From Saprospiraceae bacterium (GTDB lineage Bacteria > Bacteroidota > Bacteroidia > Chitinophagales > Saprospiraceae), in assembly GCA_020631355.1 (NCBI GenBank), contig JAHDHL010000011.1:88631-132705 (forward strand): DNA of 44,075 nt. The letters are read 5' to 3'. This document shows, one piece after another, positions 33,534 to 41,446 of the stretch (positions are counted from its first letter, which is position 1; the number at the start of each line of letters is the position of its first letter). The translations under genes and the position numbers were made by a program. Under the pieces are notes generated by a model. That model was not told the origin of the DNA, did no database searches, and saw nothing but the letters and a program-made list of their open reading frames with translations.

Positions 33534-35576
33534 ATGAAGAAAATAGTTCTACTCTCCATCTTATTCCTATTTGTAGCAGGGCAGTCCATGGCCCAACGAT
33601 TAATCACAGGGGAAATCAAGGATTCAGAAGATGATCCATTGGGCTATGCCGACATTGTAGTCAAGGGTACCGATACGGGATGTACAGCTGATTTTGAGGG
33701 ATATTTCGAGATGATGGTACCTGAGGAACCCATCACTCTGGTTGTTTCATTTTTAGGATATGAATCCAAGGAAATCGATGTTAAGGCCAATCAGTCATTT
33801 GTTTCTATACAACTCAAAGTGAACGAGACAACACTAGCCGAAGTCGCCGTAGTTTCTGGTGCAAGATTAGAATCGGAAAAAGAGATGTCTGATAGCTATT
33901 CTTATATGTCGGCTTCTTCCGCTCCTGCTGCAACAGCCGATAAGAAAAGGAAAAAGAAGAAAGATAAAGTAGCCGATATGCCAAAGCTACTAGAAGGGAA
34001 ATTAGGTGGTATGGAAACTACGATTCCTACAACTCCTTCAGAGCCTTTACCTCCGCCACCTCCGCCGGTTATAGAGGAAGTGCCAGCTGAAGCAACTTTT
34101 GATGCATATGATGATGTCATGATGGAAATGGATGAAGCAGAAATTATTGATGTGATAGAGTCCGGGTCGGTTAGTATGGAAGTAGATAACTTGCCCAGTG
34201 CAGGCCAACTGACTGCAGGTATCCTCAATGATTTTGGAAAATGGAACCTATGGCAGGATATCCAAGAAAATGAGTTGAGGGATTGGCAGCAATCCTGGGG
34301 CATTCGTCCTTGGGATAGGTATCCGATTCAATTGACTACCCAGAATGGTTATCCCATCATTAATGCAACCGTAAGTTTGATGGATAAGGATGTTGTCATT
34401 TGGACTTCAAGGACTGACAATACGGGTAAGGCAGAATTATGGGCTAATTTGTATCAGGATGAGGAACCCGGTTCATATTCAATGAACATAACATACCAAG
34501 GAGAGGTGTACCAATTGGACGAAGCGAAATCATTTCATGAAGGAGGGAATGCAAAGACTATCCCTGTACAGTGTAACATCAATCATATGGTGGATATTGC
34601 CATCGTTGTGGATGCTACAGGGTCAATGAGTGATGAGATTAGTTATCTGAAATCGGAATTGCGGGATGTGATTGAACGTTCCAAGGAGACACTGGAAAAT
34701 TCTGATTTGAGATTGGGGTCAGTCTTTTATCGCGATTTGGGAGATGCTTATGTAACAAGAAAATCCCACTTCAGTGATGATATTTCCAAGACAGTCAGGT
34801 TCATTGAGGGACAAAGTGCCGCGGGAGGTGGAGATGGCCCTGAAGCCATAGAGGAAGCTTTCGATGAGACTTTGGATGGTTTGGTCTGGAGGGATGATGC
34901 TTCAGCAAAGTTGATGTTTTTGGTTTTGGATGCACCACCACATCAGACTGAGGAGATCATGGTGCGTTTGAAAAAACAAATAGAGCGAGCCGCCGCCAAG
35001 GGTATCAGGGTGATTCCTGTAGCCTGCAGCGGAACTGATAGAAGCACCGAGTACCTGATGCGTTCCATCGCTTTGGCTACGAATGGGTCTTATATCTATT
35101 TGACGGACGATTCAGGTATCGGAGGCAGCCACCAAAAGCCCATTACTGACGAACACAAGGTTGATTTGCTTAATGATTTGTTAGTCAAGACGATTACTGA
35201 CTTTTCCTCAACTGCGAGTTGTGATGAACAATTGGATTTTGCCAAGGAGAATGTACAGGATACGATGACGGTAGAATTGGTGGCTGAAACCAATGATTCG
35301 ACCCAACAAAAAGTGGACATCATCAAGGATACCGAATTCAGTTGGAAGTATTACCCAAACCCATGCGGAGGAACCCTTTGGGTGGAAATTGAGGGTGAAT
35401 TGGATTATCTATATCTTTTTGATAATTCTGGTAAGTTATTGAGACGTATCTCTATCAATGGCGATAAGTTAGAGTTAGACCTATCGGTGTTCCCTTCTGG
35501 AATTTATTATCTGCGAGGTATCGGAAAGGATGGAAGGGAAGTTTCAGGAAAGGTGATTCTTACACGGACATATTAA
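33534..35576 (+). CDS. vWA-domain surface protein with carboxypeptidase-like N domain and T9SS type A tail
   Basis: 680 residues. Signal peptide to SMA-Q (20/21). A carboxypeptidase-regulatory-like domain (21-96, ITGEIKDSEDDPLGYADIVVKG) is followed by a short TonB-plug-like stretch (TLAEVAVVSGARLE) with no barrel. A basic and proline-rich linker (about 130-180) precedes an acidic region. The vWA domain (about 352-550) holds a MIDAS variant VDATGSMSDE (Asp360 to Ser364, Thr replacing the first Ser) and GGGDGPEAIEEAF. A T9SS type A sorting domain fills about 607-680 (WKYYPNPCGGTLWVEI ... GIYYLRG). It probably acts at the cell surface in protein contacts. Confidence 0.9.
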   Translation: MKKIVLLSILFLFVAGQSMAQRLITGEIKDSEDDPLGYADIVVKGTDTGCTADFEGYFEMMVPEEPITLVVSFLGYESKEIDVKANQSFVSIQLKVNETTLAEVAVVSGARLESEKEMSDSYSYMSASSAPAATADKKRKKKKDKVADMPKLLEGKLGGMETTIPTTPSEPLPPPPPPVIEEVPAEATFDAYDDVMMEMDEAEIIDVIESGSVSMEVDNLPSAGQLTAGILNDFGKWNLWQDIQENELRDWQQSWGIRPWDRYPIQLTTQNGYPIINATVSLMDKDVVIWTSRTDNTGKAELWANLYQDEEPGSYSMNITYQGEVYQLDEAKSFHEGGNAKTIPVQCNINHMVDIAIVVDATGSMSDEISYLKSELRDVIERSKETLENSDLRLGSVFYRDLGDAYVTRKSHFSDDISKTVRFIEGQSAAGGGDGPEAIEEAFDETLDGLVWRDDASAKLMFLVLDAPPHQTEEIMVRLKKQIERAAAKGIRVIPVACSGTDRSTEYLMRSIALATNGSYIYLTDDSGIGGSHQKPITDEHKVDLLNDLLVKTITDFSSTASCDEQLDFAKENVQDTMTVELVAETNDSTQQKVDIIKDTEFSWKYYPNPCGGTLWVEIEGELDYLYLFDNSGKLLRRISINGDKLELDLSVFPSGIYYLRGIGKDGREVSGKVILTRTY

Positions 35577-35602
35577 AGAAGAATAAGGAATACCAAATAT
35601 AA

Positions 35603-35640
35603 GAACGGGCCTTACTGATGTAAGGCCCGTTCGGTTTTTT
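35603..35640 (+). terminator. terminator between the two convergent T9SS genes
   Basis: 13-bp perfect stem GAACGGGCCTTAC / GTAAGGCCCGTTC with a 4-nt loop, then GGTTTTTT. Strong on the + strand for the vWA gene; the minus side has only a weak T-rich tail. Confidence 0.9.
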
Positions 35641-35665
35641 ACTTATTGGGTATCCAAACTAAGAA

Positions 35666-37390
35666 TTACAATTTTATAATCTTAGTGGAATAATCCACGC
35701 CATTACCGAATAGTTTGACGAAATAGGTACCTCTACTCAGGTTACTAAGATTGATTTCGGATAATTGAATATCTCCTTGGATTTGTTGGGAAATAACAGG
35801 CCTACCCATGAGGTCATACACCTCAATGAATAAATCCGTATTATCTGTTGATTCCAACTGTACCTTGATATGGTCATGAACCAGCGTAGGGAAAATATTG
35901 ATTTCCGATTTTGATGTTCCGAATGTCAATTCCCTTACTTCACTATATTCGAATGTCCCATCGAGGTCCACAATCCTGAGTCTGTAATAATTGGTACCCC
36001 AGTCAGGAGCATCATCCCAGAATTCGTAGGATTGCCTTTCCAAACTATATCCTTGCGCCTCTACATGGCCTATGGCAAAGAAATCCCTTCCATCATGGCT
36101 TCTTTCTATTTCGAAATACCCACTATTGATTTCGCTGGCAGTTTCCCAAGTAAGTGCTGCCGATTCATATTCTTTTTCAGCATTGAATGAAGTCAGTTCT
36201 ACAGGCAAGGAACAAGGAGCGCCCGAATCATCCAATCGTACGAAACTCGTAGTGAAGAATCCCGCTGTTGGATAAGTGACTGTAGAAGTAGCTCCTGAAC
36301 AATCACTGATATCCGTTTCTGTATAGAATTCAACATTATAGGTACCTGCTGTAGGTGCTAAGAGAATCACATCAATGTTGGCAGAAGTGGTTTGCCATCT
36401 TTGGTCCAATATGCCATTCTCATTCTCACAAGTACCTCCCGTAGGGAAATTCGTACCTGCACCTGATGGGCAATTATCCATGAATGGAATACTGAAATTA
36501 TTAAAGGCCGGGGCTGGGTCTGTAGTCTTGTAAATTCTGTAATAAAGTCGATTACCGGTCACATCAGCATTTCCACATGGTGTATACTTGCTGATATTGA
36601 CTTCTGCTCCATCTATCGTAAGTTGGTCTGTACCGCAGAATCCTGTTGTAGGGAAAGTTCCCACGGCTACACATCCTGGGTCGTATAAGGTTGCCAAATC
36701 ATTGAGTGAAGTAGCCAAGTTGGGATTCCCGGGTTGGAACTTACCCATATCCAGGAATAATCCATTCAATACGATCATGGAACGGAACACACTTGCGTCC
36801 CCAACAGTAAAGTATTCTAATTGGGGCGTACCTGCAACCCAGGATTCACCTACCTCAATGATATTGTCCAAACCGCTTTCTACACCGCAGGAACCCGATG
36901 TACCAGTATAATAGGGTACGGGTGACTCACTGGGTTTATAATTCCATGTGGAAGCGGCTGTGGCTCCTCCCGTTGAATTGTCGTAGTCGCCACCAAAGTC
37001 ATCACATTGTATTTCTACAGAATACCTTCCATCTGCTAGATTACAAACGTTAAGATTGACGAAGAATCTGTCGTTATTTCCATTCTCACCATTATAGATA
37101 CCATCCACGATACAAATGATATCCGATGCAATCAGACTTTCAGCATCCGCATTGGCTGATATTCCCCTGATGATAGCCCTGCAATTACTTCCTTGTCCTG
37201 CACCTGCGGTACCTGAACCGAAGCATTCCATGTCAATGAACATATCACCTGACCCGGATGATACATAATGGTCGAACAATGGACTACCTCCTCCTTGGTT
37301 GCCTGTGAATGGTCCGATGTATGTGATTTGTGATGTACTGATTTGGATATGGCATACGAGTGCCATGATAAAGAGTAAAAGTTTTCTCAT
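35666..37390 (-). CDS. secreted protein with T9SS type A sorting domain
   Basis: 574 residues from the ATG at 37390, which starts a signal peptide (RKLLLFIMALVCHIQISTS); the frame back to 37447 adds residues ahead of the signal and is rejected. The body is a Gly/Asn/Cys-rich beta structure with no recognised catalytic motif. VELTSFNAEKEYESAALTW, then GYFEIERSHDGRDF, is a fibronectin type III-like module common before the sorting domain. The last 80 residues (INIFPTLVHDHIKVQ ... GTYFVKLF) are the T9SS type A signal. Function unknown; surface-exposed or released. It converges on the vWA gene. Confidence 0.88.
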   Translation of the reverse strand: MRKLLLFIMALVCHIQISTSQITYIGPFTGNQGGGSPLFDHYVSSGSGDMFIDMECFGSGTAGAGQGSNCRAIIRGISANADAESLIASDIICIVDGIYNGENGNNDRFFVNLNVCNLADGRYSVEIQCDDFGGDYDNSTGGATAASTWNYKPSESPVPYYTGTSGSCGVESGLDNIIEVGESWVAGTPQLEYFTVGDASVFRSMIVLNGLFLDMGKFQPGNPNLATSLNDLATLYDPGCVAVGTFPTTGFCGTDQLTIDGAEVNISKYTPCGNADVTGNRLYYRIYKTTDPAPAFNNFSIPFMDNCPSGAGTNFPTGGTCENENGILDQRWQTTSANIDVILLAPTAGTYNVEFYTETDISDCSGATSTVTYPTAGFFTTSFVRLDDSGAPCSLPVELTSFNAEKEYESAALTWETASEINSGYFEIERSHDGRDFFAIGHVEAQGYSLERQSYEFWDDAPDWGTNYYRLRIVDLDGTFEYSEVRELTFGTSKSEINIFPTLVHDHIKVQLESTDNTDLFIEVYDLMGRPVISQQIQGDIQLSEINLSNLSRGTYFVKLFGNGVDYSTKIIKL

Positions 37391-37440
37391 GAGTTTGAGT
37401 GTTGTCGGTTTTGTAAATAGTATGTTATGAATGACTAGGT

Positions 37441-37455
37441 GTGTCATTGTGACAC
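37441..37455. promoter_or_regulatory. palindrome GTGTCA-N3-TGACAC
   Basis: Perfect 6-bp arms, 50 bp upstream of the T9SS gene ATG at 37390. It resembles a dyad binding site of CRP/FNR-like type (TGTCA/TGACA), but no binding protein can be assigned. Confidence 0.4.
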
Positions 37456-37552
37456 TAAGTTATGTAAATTTCTTGTTAATCAAAATATTATTCTCAAATT
37501 TTTAAACATATATGCCAGTAATATTCCTATGGGTTGAGGAGATCTTTTGAAT

Positions 37553-37572
37553 CATACCTAATGTTAGGTATG
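37553..37572. promoter_or_regulatory. perfect 20-bp palindrome with CCTAA/TTAGG half-sites
   Basis: CATACCTAATGTTAGGTATG is its own exact reverse complement. The CCTAA/TTAGG halves resemble DtxR/IdeR iron boxes. It lies 32 bp upstream of the -33 element of the operon promoter, and 163 bp before the T9SS gene ATG. Confidence 0.5.
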
Positions 37573-37603
37573 CCACTAATCATAAAATCGCTAAAGAAGG
37601 GTA

Positions 37604-37634
37604 TTGTAGGAAGTGTGAACTGTTATTACCTTTG
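37604..37634 (+). promoter_or_regulatory. promoter of the DUF4856/imelysin/HTTM/TonB operon
   Basis: TTG at 37604-37606, a 20-bp spacer, and TACCTTTG at 37627-37634. This is the complete two-element pattern of the Bacteroidota primary sigma factor and the best promoter match in the window. A start near 37640 would leave a leader of about 100 nt before the ATG at 37744. Confidence 0.7.
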
Positions 37635-37641
37635 CGTTGAC

Positions 37642-37656
37642 TTAGACTTAGTCTAA
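37642..37656. promoter_or_regulatory. probable iron-box operator TTAGACTTAGTCTAA
   Basis: A perfect 15-bp palindrome (7-bp arms around one T) lying just after the predicted transcription start. Its TTAG...CTAA ends fit DtxR/IdeR/MntR-type metal repressor sites. Position and the downstream iron-type genes support metal-dependent repression, which is inference. Confidence 0.6.
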
Positions 37657-37673
37657 ATAGATATTAATAAAAA

Positions 37674-37697
37674 AGGCAGAAGGTGGAGCTTCTGCCT
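37674..37697 (-). terminator. leader hairpin with a T-run only on the minus strand
   Basis: AGGCAGAAG, GTGGAG, CTTCTGCCT: a 9-bp perfect stem. On the minus strand it is followed by TTTTTTATT, the form of a terminator, yet no minus-strand gene lies to its right. On the + strand it sits inside the operon leader with no T-run and may act as an RNA structure. Confidence 0.5.
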
Positions 37698-37743
37698 AAA
37701 TCCGAGGATTTAATTATTTAACGTAGTACAAAGTTATTCAAAA

Positions 37744-38841
37744 ATGAATTTTACCAGAAAAAGTTGCGGCTTATTATTGATAGGAATTTTCCTATTTGTC
37801 ACGTCATGTAAGGATGATAACAGTTATGCTGTACCCAATACCTATAATTTTGATAATGTGGCATATTCGGGGCAGACCGACCGATTGGGTATGTTGGCTG
37901 AGCTTAAGTCCTATATAGGAAGCGTAACCGATGGAGTGGTATTGGATGCTGGTAGATTGGCAGCCATGTATTCCAATGAATCCAATTTGGCGCAATGGAC
38001 AGGTACTTATGGCTCGAAGCAAATGAGAGACAAGACAGATGGAGGGCAGCAATTGGTTTTTGATGCCTTGTTGAATGCTGCCGCTGCAGATAGTGATGGA
38101 GCTGCTGCTGTCGCTACCCAAGGTACACCGGGATTGGTGACATCCTTGGATGGCGAGAAAGTATATTTCGTGAATGCGAATGGGGTGGAGTATGCACAAA
38201 TCATCGAAAAGGGCTTGATGGGGGCACTCATCATGCACCAACAAACGGGCATCTATCTGGAACCCGGAAGAATGGATGTGGACAATTCAACTGTAATCGA
38301 TGGCGAGGGAACAGAAATGGAGCATCATTTTGACGAATCTTTCGGTTACTTCGGTGTGCCAATCGATTTTCCTACCAATACGGATGGGGTGAGGTTTTGG
38401 GGCGATTACTGTAATGATAGGAATGAGGACCTCAATACGAACACTCCCATCATGAATGCTTATCTGTCTGGTAGGGCAGCGATAAGTAACAATGATTTGA
38501 GAACGAGAGATGAACAGATTGATATCATTCAGGAACAAATGGATATCGTAGCTGCTTCGACTGCTATCCATTACATCAATTCTGCCATCTCTAATTTCAA
38601 TGATAATGCAAGAAGATTCCACGCATTGAGTGAAGCGGTAGCATTTTATTATGCCTGCCAGTTCAACCCTGATGCCAAAGCTTCTGTTGCAGATGTGAAT
38701 GCGGTACTGACTCAATTAGGAGGAAACTCCAATTTCATGGATATGAATTTCTACAATACCACTTTGGCCAATTTGGAATCCGCCAGAGCTGATATTGTTG
38801 CTCAATATGGTTTTGATGCGAATGCAGCGAGCCAATTCTAA
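37744..38841 (+). CDS. DUF4856 lipoprotein
   Basis: 365 residues. Signal peptide with lipobox FVTSC and lipidated Cys22. The mature start YNFDNVAYSGQTDRLGMLAELKSYI is the DUF4856 opening. The remainder is largely helical, consistent with the imelysin-like helical fold of the family. In Bacteroidota this family is repeatedly found next to imelysins, which supports a role in iron acquisition at the envelope; the biochemical activity is not known. First gene of the operon, about 100 nt after the promoter and 23 nt before the imelysin gene. Confidence 0.88.
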   Translation: MNFTRKSCGLLLIGIFLFVTSCKDDNSYAVPNTYNFDNVAYSGQTDRLGMLAELKSYIGSVTDGVVLDAGRLAAMYSNESNLAQWTGTYGSKQMRDKTDGGQQLVFDALLNAAAADSDGAAAVATQGTPGLVTSLDGEKVYFVNANGVEYAQIIEKGLMGALIMHQQTGIYLEPGRMDVDNSTVIDGEGTEMEHHFDESFGYFGVPIDFPTNTDGVRFWGDYCNDRNEDLNTNTPIMNAYLSGRAAISNNDLRTRDEQIDIIQEQMDIVAASTAIHYINSAISNFNDNARRFHALSEAVAFYYACQFNPDAKASVADVNAVLTQLGGNSNFMDMNFYNTTLANLESARADIVAQYGFDANAASQF

Positions 38842-38864
38842 TTTTTAATCTAAATTTTCGTTCA

Positions 38865-39974
38865 ATGCGGAATCAAGTGACAATGTATTTGATGGGTGTG
38901 ATGTTGGTTTTCGGATCATGCAAGACGGATAAGTCCACCTCATGCAACCAAGGTTATAACCAGGCAGCCCTATTTACGAATACGGCCGACCAAGTGATCA
39001 TCCCCGCATTGAATATGATGCAGGATAAGATGTCCCAATTGGATGGTGCCATTCAGGATTTTACGGACAATCCTACAATGGATAATAAGGCTACGGCCCA
39101 ACAAAAATTCCGGGATGCATATATTCAATGGCAACAGGTAGAGTATCTGAACTTCGGACCATCGGAAGCCGTACAGCTGAATCAGAAAATGAATAATTTC
39201 CCTTTGAATGTTGCTTTACTGGAAGCTAATATTCAATTCGGAACCTATGATTTGGATGCAGCGGATAATTATTATAGTGGATTTCCTGCTATGGATTATC
39301 TATTGTTTGTGGATGGTGAAGCATCCTTGGAAAAATTCACGACCGATGCAGATGCTGCTACCTATAAATCCTATCTGAATGAGGTTTCAGAATTGATGCT
39401 TTCAAATTTGAATACGGTCAAGCAGAATTGGGATAATGGTTACAAGAATGATTTCATTAATAATACGGGTACTGCAGATGGTAGTTCAATCAGTCTTTTA
39501 TTGAATGCATTGAATGAGAATTTCGAGACAACCAAGAGAGACCGATTGGGAATTCCATCAGGATACCACGAAATTAATGTACCGTCATTTCCGGATAGGG
39601 TAGAAGGGAATTATTCCCAATTATCAGAAACCCTACTGAGGGCGAATATTACAGCAGCTCAGAATTTATTCAGGGTGAATAATAATTCGAATGCAGAAAG
39701 CCTGATGGATTATGTGGGATACTCCGAAGCTACTAAGGAAGGTGTCAGTCTTGATATTGCCATTAATAATCAATTTGAAGCTATCCTTGATAATTTGGAT
39801 AATATCTCAAGTGATTATTCCAATGATTTATCCCTTGCAATTGAAAATTCAGATCCTGCATTACAAAGCAGTTATGCTGCAATGGCTAATCAGGTGGTAT
39901 ATATGAAAACAGATATGCCATCGGCATTGTGCGTTTCGATTACCTATATTGATAATGCATCCGATTCTGATTAG
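38865..39974 (+). CDS. imelysin-family iron-associated lipoprotein
   Basis: 369 residues. Lipobox VFGSC gives Cys19. The helical imelysin (IrpA/EfeM-like) domain follows, with FRDAYIQWQQVEYLNFGPSEA near 86-106 and the SGFPAMDYLLF stretch near 141-151, typical of the Bacteroidota branch. The GxHxxE motif of classical members is replaced here by GFPAMD. Imelysins are iron-regulated envelope proteins; direct metal binding is uncertain given that replacement. Second gene of the operon. Confidence 0.88.
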   Translation: MRNQVTMYLMGVMLVFGSCKTDKSTSCNQGYNQAALFTNTADQVIIPALNMMQDKMSQLDGAIQDFTDNPTMDNKATAQQKFRDAYIQWQQVEYLNFGPSEAVQLNQKMNNFPLNVALLEANIQFGTYDLDAADNYYSGFPAMDYLLFVDGEASLEKFTTDADAATYKSYLNEVSELMLSNLNTVKQNWDNGYKNDFINNTGTADGSSISLLLNALNENFETTKRDRLGIPSGYHEINVPSFPDRVEGNYSQLSETLLRANITAAQNLFRVNNNSNAESLMDYVGYSEATKEGVSLDIAINNQFEAILDNLDNISSDYSNDLSLAIENSDPALQSSYAAMANQVVYMKTDMPSALCVSITYIDNASDSD

Positions 39975-40017
39975 GATAATTTTTTACAGGGAATGGATTT
40001 TTTATTTCTCGAAATAA

Positions 40018-41391
40018 ATGGGTATATCAATAGTGGATTCTGATCCGAATAATACAATAAGATATAATATTAGCGGGGCAATACACCAGTTGGTGTTTGC
40101 CCCGAAATATATTTATCCCTTGGTCACTTTTCGGATTTTATTCGGACTCATGATGGCTTTCGGAACGGCCCGTTTTATGTATAATGGCTGGATAGAGAAG
40201 CTTTTTATCGAACCGAAATACCATTTCAAATTCTATGGATTCGAATGGGTGGAAGCAATAAGTACGAACCAACTGTATACAATACATTGGGTGATACTCA
40301 TCAGTGCAGTTTGTGTTGCTATTGGTTTTTTATATCGTGCATCCATTATTACTTTTTTGCTTTCATTTTCCTACGTCGAACTTATTGATGCCACGAATTA
40401 TTTGAATCATTATTATCTGGTAGCCTTACTTGCTTTTCTGTTGTGTTTTATACCTGCCCACGCCTTTTTTTCATTGGATTCAATCTTATTCCCCAGAATA
40501 AGAAAAACAAAGATTCCTGCTTGGTGTATCCACATTATTATGGCCCAGTTATGTATCGTTTATTTTTATGCGGGTTGTGCCAAATTACAAGCAGATTGGT
40601 TGCTTAGGGCAATGCCATTATCGATATGGTTACCAGAACACCAGGACTTACCGATTATCGGTTATTTTTTCCAATTTACGGAAATCGCTTTTATATTTTC
40701 TTGGTTTGGAGCTTTATATGACTTGACCATTTGGGCATTTTTACTTTGGCGTAAAACGAGAGGATTCGCATATTTATTGGTCATTATTTTCCATTCCCTT
40801 ACGGGTATCCTTTTCAATATCGGAATGTTTCCTTGGATCATGATGACTTCAACCCTTATTTTCTTCAGTTCGGATTGGCATGGGCGTTTGTATTCATTCA
40901 GGAAACAGTCATCCACGCCATCATTTCCAATAAACCGAAAATGGATAATAATTCCCATTTTGATTTATTTATCCATTCAATTACTTTTTCCCTTGAGGAG
41001 TTTCCTTTATGAAGGAAATGTCTTGTGGCATGAACAAGGGTACCGTTTTTCATGGCGTGTCATGGCGGTTGAAAAATCAGGTACTGCCACTTTTTATATC
41101 CATGATTTGGATACGGGAAATAAGGCAGAAATAGACAATAGTAAATATCTGACTACATTCCAGGAAAAGCAAATGACGATTCAACCCGATTTCATACTTC
41201 AGTTTGCCCGAATGATAGAACAGGATTATAAAGAACGGCTACAGATTCAGAATATCAGGATTACTGCTGATATATTTGTGGCCTTGAATCGAAGAAGTAG
41301 TTCGAGATTCATTGATCCCAATATTAATTTATTGGATTTGGAAGACTCTTTTCGGGAAAAGGATTGGATTTATCCCTTATTGGAGGATTAG
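40018..41391 (+). CDS. HTTM-domain membrane protein (vitamin K-dependent gamma-carboxylase-like)
   Basis: 457 residues with about ten hydrophobic stretches in the first 330. The N-terminal FRILFGLMMAFGTARFMYNG, then FHSLTGILFNIGMFPWIM, is the HTTM pattern. LDATNYLNHYYLVALLAFLL holds the conserved His-rich helix. C-terminally, YRFSWRVMAVEKSGTATFYI begins the exterior beta domain. HTTM relatives include gamma-glutamyl carboxylase, but the activity of bacterial members is mostly unknown. Lies 43 nt after the imelysin gene, so it shares that transcript; why it goes with iron genes is not explained. Confidence 0.88.
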   Translation: MGISIVDSDPNNTIRYNISGAIHQLVFAPKYIYPLVTFRILFGLMMAFGTARFMYNGWIEKLFIEPKYHFKFYGFEWVEAISTNQLYTIHWVILISAVCVAIGFLYRASIITFLLSFSYVELIDATNYLNHYYLVALLAFLLCFIPAHAFFSLDSILFPRIRKTKIPAWCIHIIMAQLCIVYFYAGCAKLQADWLLRAMPLSIWLPEHQDLPIIGYFFQFTEIAFIFSWFGALYDLTIWAFLLWRKTRGFAYLLVIIFHSLTGILFNIGMFPWIMMTSTLIFFSSDWHGRLYSFRKQSSTPSFPINRKWIIIPILIYLSIQLLFPLRSFLYEGNVLWHEQGYRFSWRVMAVEKSGTATFYIHDLDTGNKAEIDNSKYLTTFQEKQMTIQPDFILQFARMIEQDYKERLQIQNIRITADIFVALNRRSSSRFIDPNINLLDLEDSFREKDWIYPLLED

Positions 41392-41417
41392 ATGGGAATA
41401 TCTTTTTTGATGAAGAT

Positions 41418-41425
41418 TAGTTTTG
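41418..41425 (+). promoter_or_regulatory. possible internal -7 element (TAGTTTTG) before the TonB receptor gene
   Basis: Exact TAnnTTTG 21 nt upstream of the ATG at 41447. No TTG at the usual -33 distance. May give the receptor its own transcript in addition to readthrough from the operon promoter. Confidence 0.35.
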
Positions 41426-41446
41426 TGAAGCGCTGATAAAAATAGC

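Larger units (their letters stand above)
37391..37743. other. 353-bp intergenic regulatory region, no gene
   Basis: This divergent interval separates the T9SS gene from the iron-type operon. It holds three palindromes (37441, 37553, 37642), one promoter (37604-37634) and a leader hairpin (37674-37697). No open frame with a plausible start was seen on either strand. Confidence 0.8.
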
